From Microcebus murinus (lineage: Eukaryota; Chordata; Mammalia; Primates; Cheirogaleidae), in assembly GCF_040939455.1 (NCBI RefSeq), contig NC_134106.1, positions 70,411,001 through 70,475,000 of the forward strand: a DNA stretch of 64,000 bases. The letters are read 5' to 3'. Positions 1-64,000 of this stretch are shown one piece after another (within the stretch, counting starts at the first letter, position 1; each line of letters begins with the position of its first letter). Below the pieces are notes generated by a model. It worked only from the letters and a program-made list of their open reading frames with translations. It made no database searches and was not told where the DNA came from. The translations under genes were made by a program, and so were the position numbers.

Positions 1-793
1 TTTTTATTTTTTCCAGCATATTATGGGGGTACAAATGTTAAGGTTATGTATATTTCCCTTGCTTTCCTTCCCCCCTCAAGTCAGAGCTTCAAGCATGTCC
101 ATCCCCCACTTGGTGCCCATCACACTCATTATGTATGTATATACCCATTCTCTCCCTCCCCCACCTGCCTGGCACCTGATAGATGTTATTCCTATATGTC
201 CACTTAGGTGTTGATCAGTTAATACCAATTTTCTGGTGAGTACATGTGGTGCTTATTTTTCCATTCTTGGGATACTTCACTTAATAGAATGGGTTCCAGC
301 TCTATCCAGGAATATACAAGAGGTGCTATATCACCATTGTTTCGTATAGCTGAATAGTACTTCATGGCATACATATACCACATTTTATTAATCCTCTCAT
401 GTATTGATGAGCACTTCAGTTGTTTCCACATCTTTGCAATTGTGTATTGTGCTGCTATAAACATTCGAGTGCAGGTGTCTTTTTCATAGAGTGACTTTTG
501 TTCTTTGGGGTAGATGCGCAGTAATGGGATTGCTGGATCAAATGGTAGATCTACTTGTATCGCTTTAAGATATCTCCATATTGCTTTCCACAGAGGTTGA
601 ACTAGTTTTCAGTCCCACCAGCAGTGTAGCAGTGTTCCTATCTCTCCACATCCATGCCAACATTTATTGTTTTGGGAGTTGTTAATAAAGGCCATTCTCA
701 CTGGAGATAAGTGATATCTCATTATGGTTTTGATTTGCATTTCCCTGATGATTAGAGATGTTGAGCAATTTTTCATATGTTTGTTGACCATTA
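1..793 (-). mobile_element. L1 3' end, reverse strand (tail at window edge)
   Basis: Read on the minus strand this ends with TTGTACCCCCATAATATGCT and an A-rich tail at position 1, the same tail as the forward L1 at 30293-30451. Minus-strand peptides at 609-791 ([18 protein letters not shown]) and 219-464 (MKYYSAIRNNGDIAPLV) are the end of L1 ORF2 with many breaks. Confidence 0.85.
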
Positions 794-794
794 T

Positions 795-1530
795 TCACAC
801 TGTCTTGATTACTGTAGCTTTGTAGTAAGTCTTGAAGTTGGATAATGTCAGTCCTCCTACTTTATTCTTTTTCTTCAATGTAATGTTGGCTATTCTGGGT
901 CCTTTATCTTTCCATATAAACTTTAGAATCATTTTGTCCATTAATCCACAAAATAACTTGCTGGGATTTTGATTGAGATTGTGTTGAATTTGTAGATGAA
1001 ACTGAAGGAACTGACATCTTAACAATATTTAGTCTTCCTGGTCATGAACATGGTATATCTCTCCATTTATTTAGGTCTTCTTTTCTTTCTTTTATCAGAG
1101 TATTGTAGTTTTCTTTATAGAAATCTAATATCTATTTGTTAGAATTATAATTATTTTATTTTTTGTACTAATGTAAATTATGTTGTATTTTTAATTTTAA
1201 ATTCCAATTGCTAATTGCTGGTATATAAAAAAGCAACTTGTATATATTGACTTGTATATATTAACTTTGTACCCCACAAACTTGCTATAACTGCTTGTTA
1301 GTTCCAGTTTTGTTTTGTTTTGTTTTGTTTTATCTGATTTGGGGTATTTTCTACATGTTATTTGTGAACAAGACAGTTTTACTTCTTCCTTCCCAATCTA
1401 TATACCTTTTATTTCTTCTCATTGTCCTATCGCATTAGCTAGAACTTCCAGTATGAAGCTGAACAAGAGTGGTGAGAGGGGCTGAATTCATTTTTACATC
1501 TTTGGAAATTATTCCTTCTACCTTACGTAG
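795..1530 (-). mobile_element. L1 ORF2 fragment, reverse strand
   Basis: The minus-strand peptide at 795-1025 ([20 protein letters not shown], then [12 protein letters not shown]) is L1 ORF2 from well before the part found at 609-791, so several hundred bases of ORF2 are missing between them. To the right, minus-strand L1 sequence continues to about 1530. A TTTTG pentamer run lies at about 1305-1330. Confidence 0.75.
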
Positions 1531-1886
1531 ATATAAAAATGTCTTCTGTGTTTCTTCTTTTTTGTTGCTCATAATTGTAAAAGATCATTGATATAGAAGA
1601 GTACATGAAGCATTTATTGGCAGTTTAAGAAATAATTATTAAAATAACACCTCTGTACTTATTACAAAACCAAGAAGCAGAACATTAACAATTATCTATA
1701 ATCTCCCCGAAGTGTCCCTTCCCAGTTGTGGGAAGTTTCCTTAAAATTTAATTTGTTTAATATTTTGTGATGCTTATACTCTTTGGTATATATTGAAATA
1801 TACAGATGTTAACCAACCTGTTTCTAAACTTAATTATATATTTCATCTGATCCTGATAAAATATTATTTGTTTGTTTCATTTTCAG

Positions 1887-61587
<59,701 letters not shown>

Positions 61588-61744
61588 GTAATGTGACTAA
61601 AAGAATCTGCTGGAGAGGGGTTATAAACAGGATCTTGAACACTAACTTTAATATTTTCTTTAACCTCTTCTGCAATGTCAATATTTTTCACTAGGGAATT
61701 TCTTCATTTTTAAGAAACTGTGACTTACTTGTTTTCACAGTTTC

Positions 61745-63230
61745 TTGAGTCAAATGCTCGTCCCATGAATTTTCAGTGTTTCAATGTTGACTATTATATC
61801 CACTTTGAGTATATAAGTATACCTCTAAATATCGCTTTAGCTGCATCCAATAGATTTTTAATTTTTATTGAAGGATAACATATGTACAGAAAAATGCACA
61901 AATCCAAAAGTGTACAACTTAACTATCACAAACAGCATACACTTATGAGCCACCACCCAAATCAAGAAATAGAACCGTACCAGCAGCCCAGAAGCATCTT
62001 GTCCTCCCCCCTTTCCACTTCCCCTGCTCTGAATTATAACATTCTATATGAATTTTCCCCACAATTTTTAATATGTAGCCCTTTCAATTCTAAAATTATA
62101 CTTTTTAGTTCAAAAGCATTTAGGATTTGGGAGACCATCTTATTATTATGTATAATTTAACTACATTATGGAAATTATACTCATGGTTTGCATGAAATGG
62201 ATTCTTTATAATTCTTTAGACTTCCTTTGTAGCCTGGTACCTGTTCAGTTTATATAAAATATTCCATGTATGTCATTTCTTGGATGCAAGGTTCCATATG
62301 TAGCCTTTAGCTCAGACTTAGTAATTGTGGTGTTTATTTTACTAAGGTTTTTTATGCTTGATCTGTCAGATTCTAAAAGAGGTACATTAAGGTATACCAC
62401 TATGACTGGCAATTTGCCTTTGTAATTTTGGGATATTTTTCATTATACTTTGTGAAATATGCTATTATATACAAATATATTTGGGATTATTACCTTCTTA
62501 TAAGTTGTTCATTTTTTATGAAATAATATTCCCCTTTATTCTGAATAATGCCTTTTTTGCTTAAAATATATTTTCTAATATTAATATTATTACAGCAAGA
62601 TTCTCTTGGTTAGTGTTCTTACTCTATATATTCTACACTATTTTCAATTCTTTTGTATCAGCATATTTTTGGTGTTTTCTTCAGTGTGATTTTGTTGTTT
62701 TGAAGAGTGTGAGAGTCTTTCTTTTTTAACAGGCAACTTTTAATCCATTTATATTTATTATGGTTATTGATTTACTTAAGTATTTCTCAAACTAGGGAAG
62801 ATTTTTTTCCCCTTGGGGACATTTAGCAATGTCTGGAGACATTTTTGTTTGCCACGACCAGGACGGTGCAGCTAATGTCCAGTGGGTAGAGACAAGGGAT
62901 GCTGCTAAACATCCCACAATGCTCAGAACAACCCTCCACAAGTAACTACTTGATCCAGAATGTCACTATTAATGAGGCTGAGAAACTCTTATCTATTTGG
63001 ACTTACTTCTATCATCTTATATGGCAGATTTTTTTCTTGCTAGTCTTTTTCTTTGCTTCCTTTTTTTCTTCTTTCTTAACTTCAGATGGATGATCCACAC
63101 CTTTTTTATTTATTTCCTCCTCTACTGATTTGAAATTCTATTTCTATTTTTTTCAGTAATTAATGTTTATTTAACTAAGTATATCCAGCAAGGGTGGCGG
63201 TTTAAAGTCTACATGAACCAGAATTTCTGA
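61745..63230 (-). mobile_element. Old L1 ORF2 remnant, reverse strand
   Basis: GCTGCATCCAATAGATTTTTA, GATCTGTCAGATTCTAAAAG, CTAATATTAATATTATTACAGC-like and AACTTTTAATCCATTTATAT occur in reverse L1 order. At 61855-62035 a second old L1 piece (ATTGAAGGATAACATATGTA) seems nested. Coding frames are fully broken. Confidence 0.6.
62783..62990 (+). mobile_element. MER20-type hAT transposon remnant
   Basis: GACATTTAGCAATGTCTGGA, GATGCTGCTAAACATCCCAC and AATGAGGCTGAGAAAC are MER20 hallmarks; it interrupts the old L1. Confidence 0.85.
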
Positions 63231-64000
63231 GATCTTAATATTCATTTGATTTCTAAATGGAGACTAGGAAAAAAATGCTTTTCAGTAAATGCATCAAATA
63301 AAAATTATGTTTCCATATTATGTTTCCATATTATGCAACAGTTAAATAAGACAGTTACAGGTAGAGGTAGAACACAAAAAGAAAAATGCTCACAGAAGGA
63401 CAGAGATGGTCAATTAGGTCCATATCCAAAGCAGAAAGGGATAGATGGAGCGTCATATACAGAGGCAAAGAAAGAGGGAAGGTACAGAGGTTGAAAAGCC
63501 ATTGTCCCCAGTAATTCTGGGGACAATTCATTATTTTTAGATAAAAAAACACCATATCAATTAGACACAGTATCCCTGTCAATTGGGACTAAAATTTCAG
63601 CAATTTACAAAAACTTTCCTTCTTTCATTTGCTAAATGTTTAGGTTTATTCCAAAAATTCTACAGGATTGTGAAAGTTTGTGCATGTATGATAGGATGGC
63701 TTGTGTTCTAAAAGTGAGCATTCAATCTTTGCAAGTGATGTTTAATAATTAATTTCACTGCCTTTCCTAATTGCCTTAATCTCTTGTGTTTTATTATTTC
63801 TAAGTACTTCATGACCTATTAGTTGAGAGTTATTTAAAATATGTATTATTAGATCCTGTCCTATTAGCCAAAGTCCTAGTGATTATACAATAAATAATGA
63901 GAACCTCAGGGAAAAAGTGCTCCTTTTGCAATGAATAATAGTTCTGCTACCTATTCCTCAGAGTAATGCAACCACTTTTAACTAAAGAGCATTGTGGTAT
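63231..64000. other. Intron, nothing recognised
   Basis: AT-rich intron at the window end. No dynein exon, splice pair or repeat is recognisable. Confidence 0.4.

Noticed and set aside
61588..64000. A further dynein exon before the window end
   Set aside because: No stretch coding the expected next block with a phase-1 acceptor was found; the sequence is old L1, MER20 and unique AT-rich DNA.

Overview
The window is vertebrate nuclear DNA, almost certainly from a strepsirrhine primate and most likely a lemur. The organism call rests on the repeats. The full-length Alu elements share a middle linker with a GAAATTAATTGGCCAACTA block and begin their right arm with AAAAATTAGCC, a form I associate with lemur and loris Alus. 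L1 tails at both ends of a 30-kb stretch (1-40 reverse, about 30405-30450 forward) share the ending TTGTACCCCCATAATATGCT. No tRNA-derived galago-type SINE was seen, which tilts the call to lemurs.

The only gene is a large axonemal dynein heavy chain on the + strand, best matched to DNAH6. The window holds 27 consecutive internal exons between 1887 and 61587. They join without a frameshift or stop into 4585 nt (1528 codons plus one base). Neither the first nor the last exon of the gene is here. Residue numbers below are window numbers (1 = first codon of the first exon). The coded part runs from the end of AAA2 through AAA3 (Walker A at 177-184, Walker B at 241-246), AAA4 (Walker A at 528-536, Walker B ending in TDTQ at 586-589), the antiparallel coiled-coil stalk with its microtubule-binding tip (about 769-1075), AAA5 (about 1080-1340) and the start of AAA6. 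This is the motor ring of an inner-arm dynein acting in cilia and sperm flagella. Two introns (after exons 9 and 24) start with GC rather than GT.

Introns make up about 93% of the window and are mostly repeats: young and old L1 pieces (1-1530, 19302-20769, 30293-33060, 59715-60808, 61745-63230), at least eight Alu dimers plus monomers and fragments, MIR and L2 fragments, and hAT and Tigger type DNA transposons, one of them with a perfect 8-bp target duplication (41986-42183). The least expected structures are a roughly 160-bp inverted repeat (29582-29742 against 32542-32705), one arm of which interrupts an old L1, and a tiny poly-A-tailed insertion flanked by a 13-bp duplication (43219-43261).

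No RNA gene, promoter, CpG island, CRISPR array or second protein gene was supported. I found no evidence of a new biological system; the window reads as an ordinary, intact dynein locus with some unusual splice sites and repeat structures. Repeat family names come from recognising consensus sequence by eye, not from a database search, and repeat edges are approximate unless a target duplication is given.
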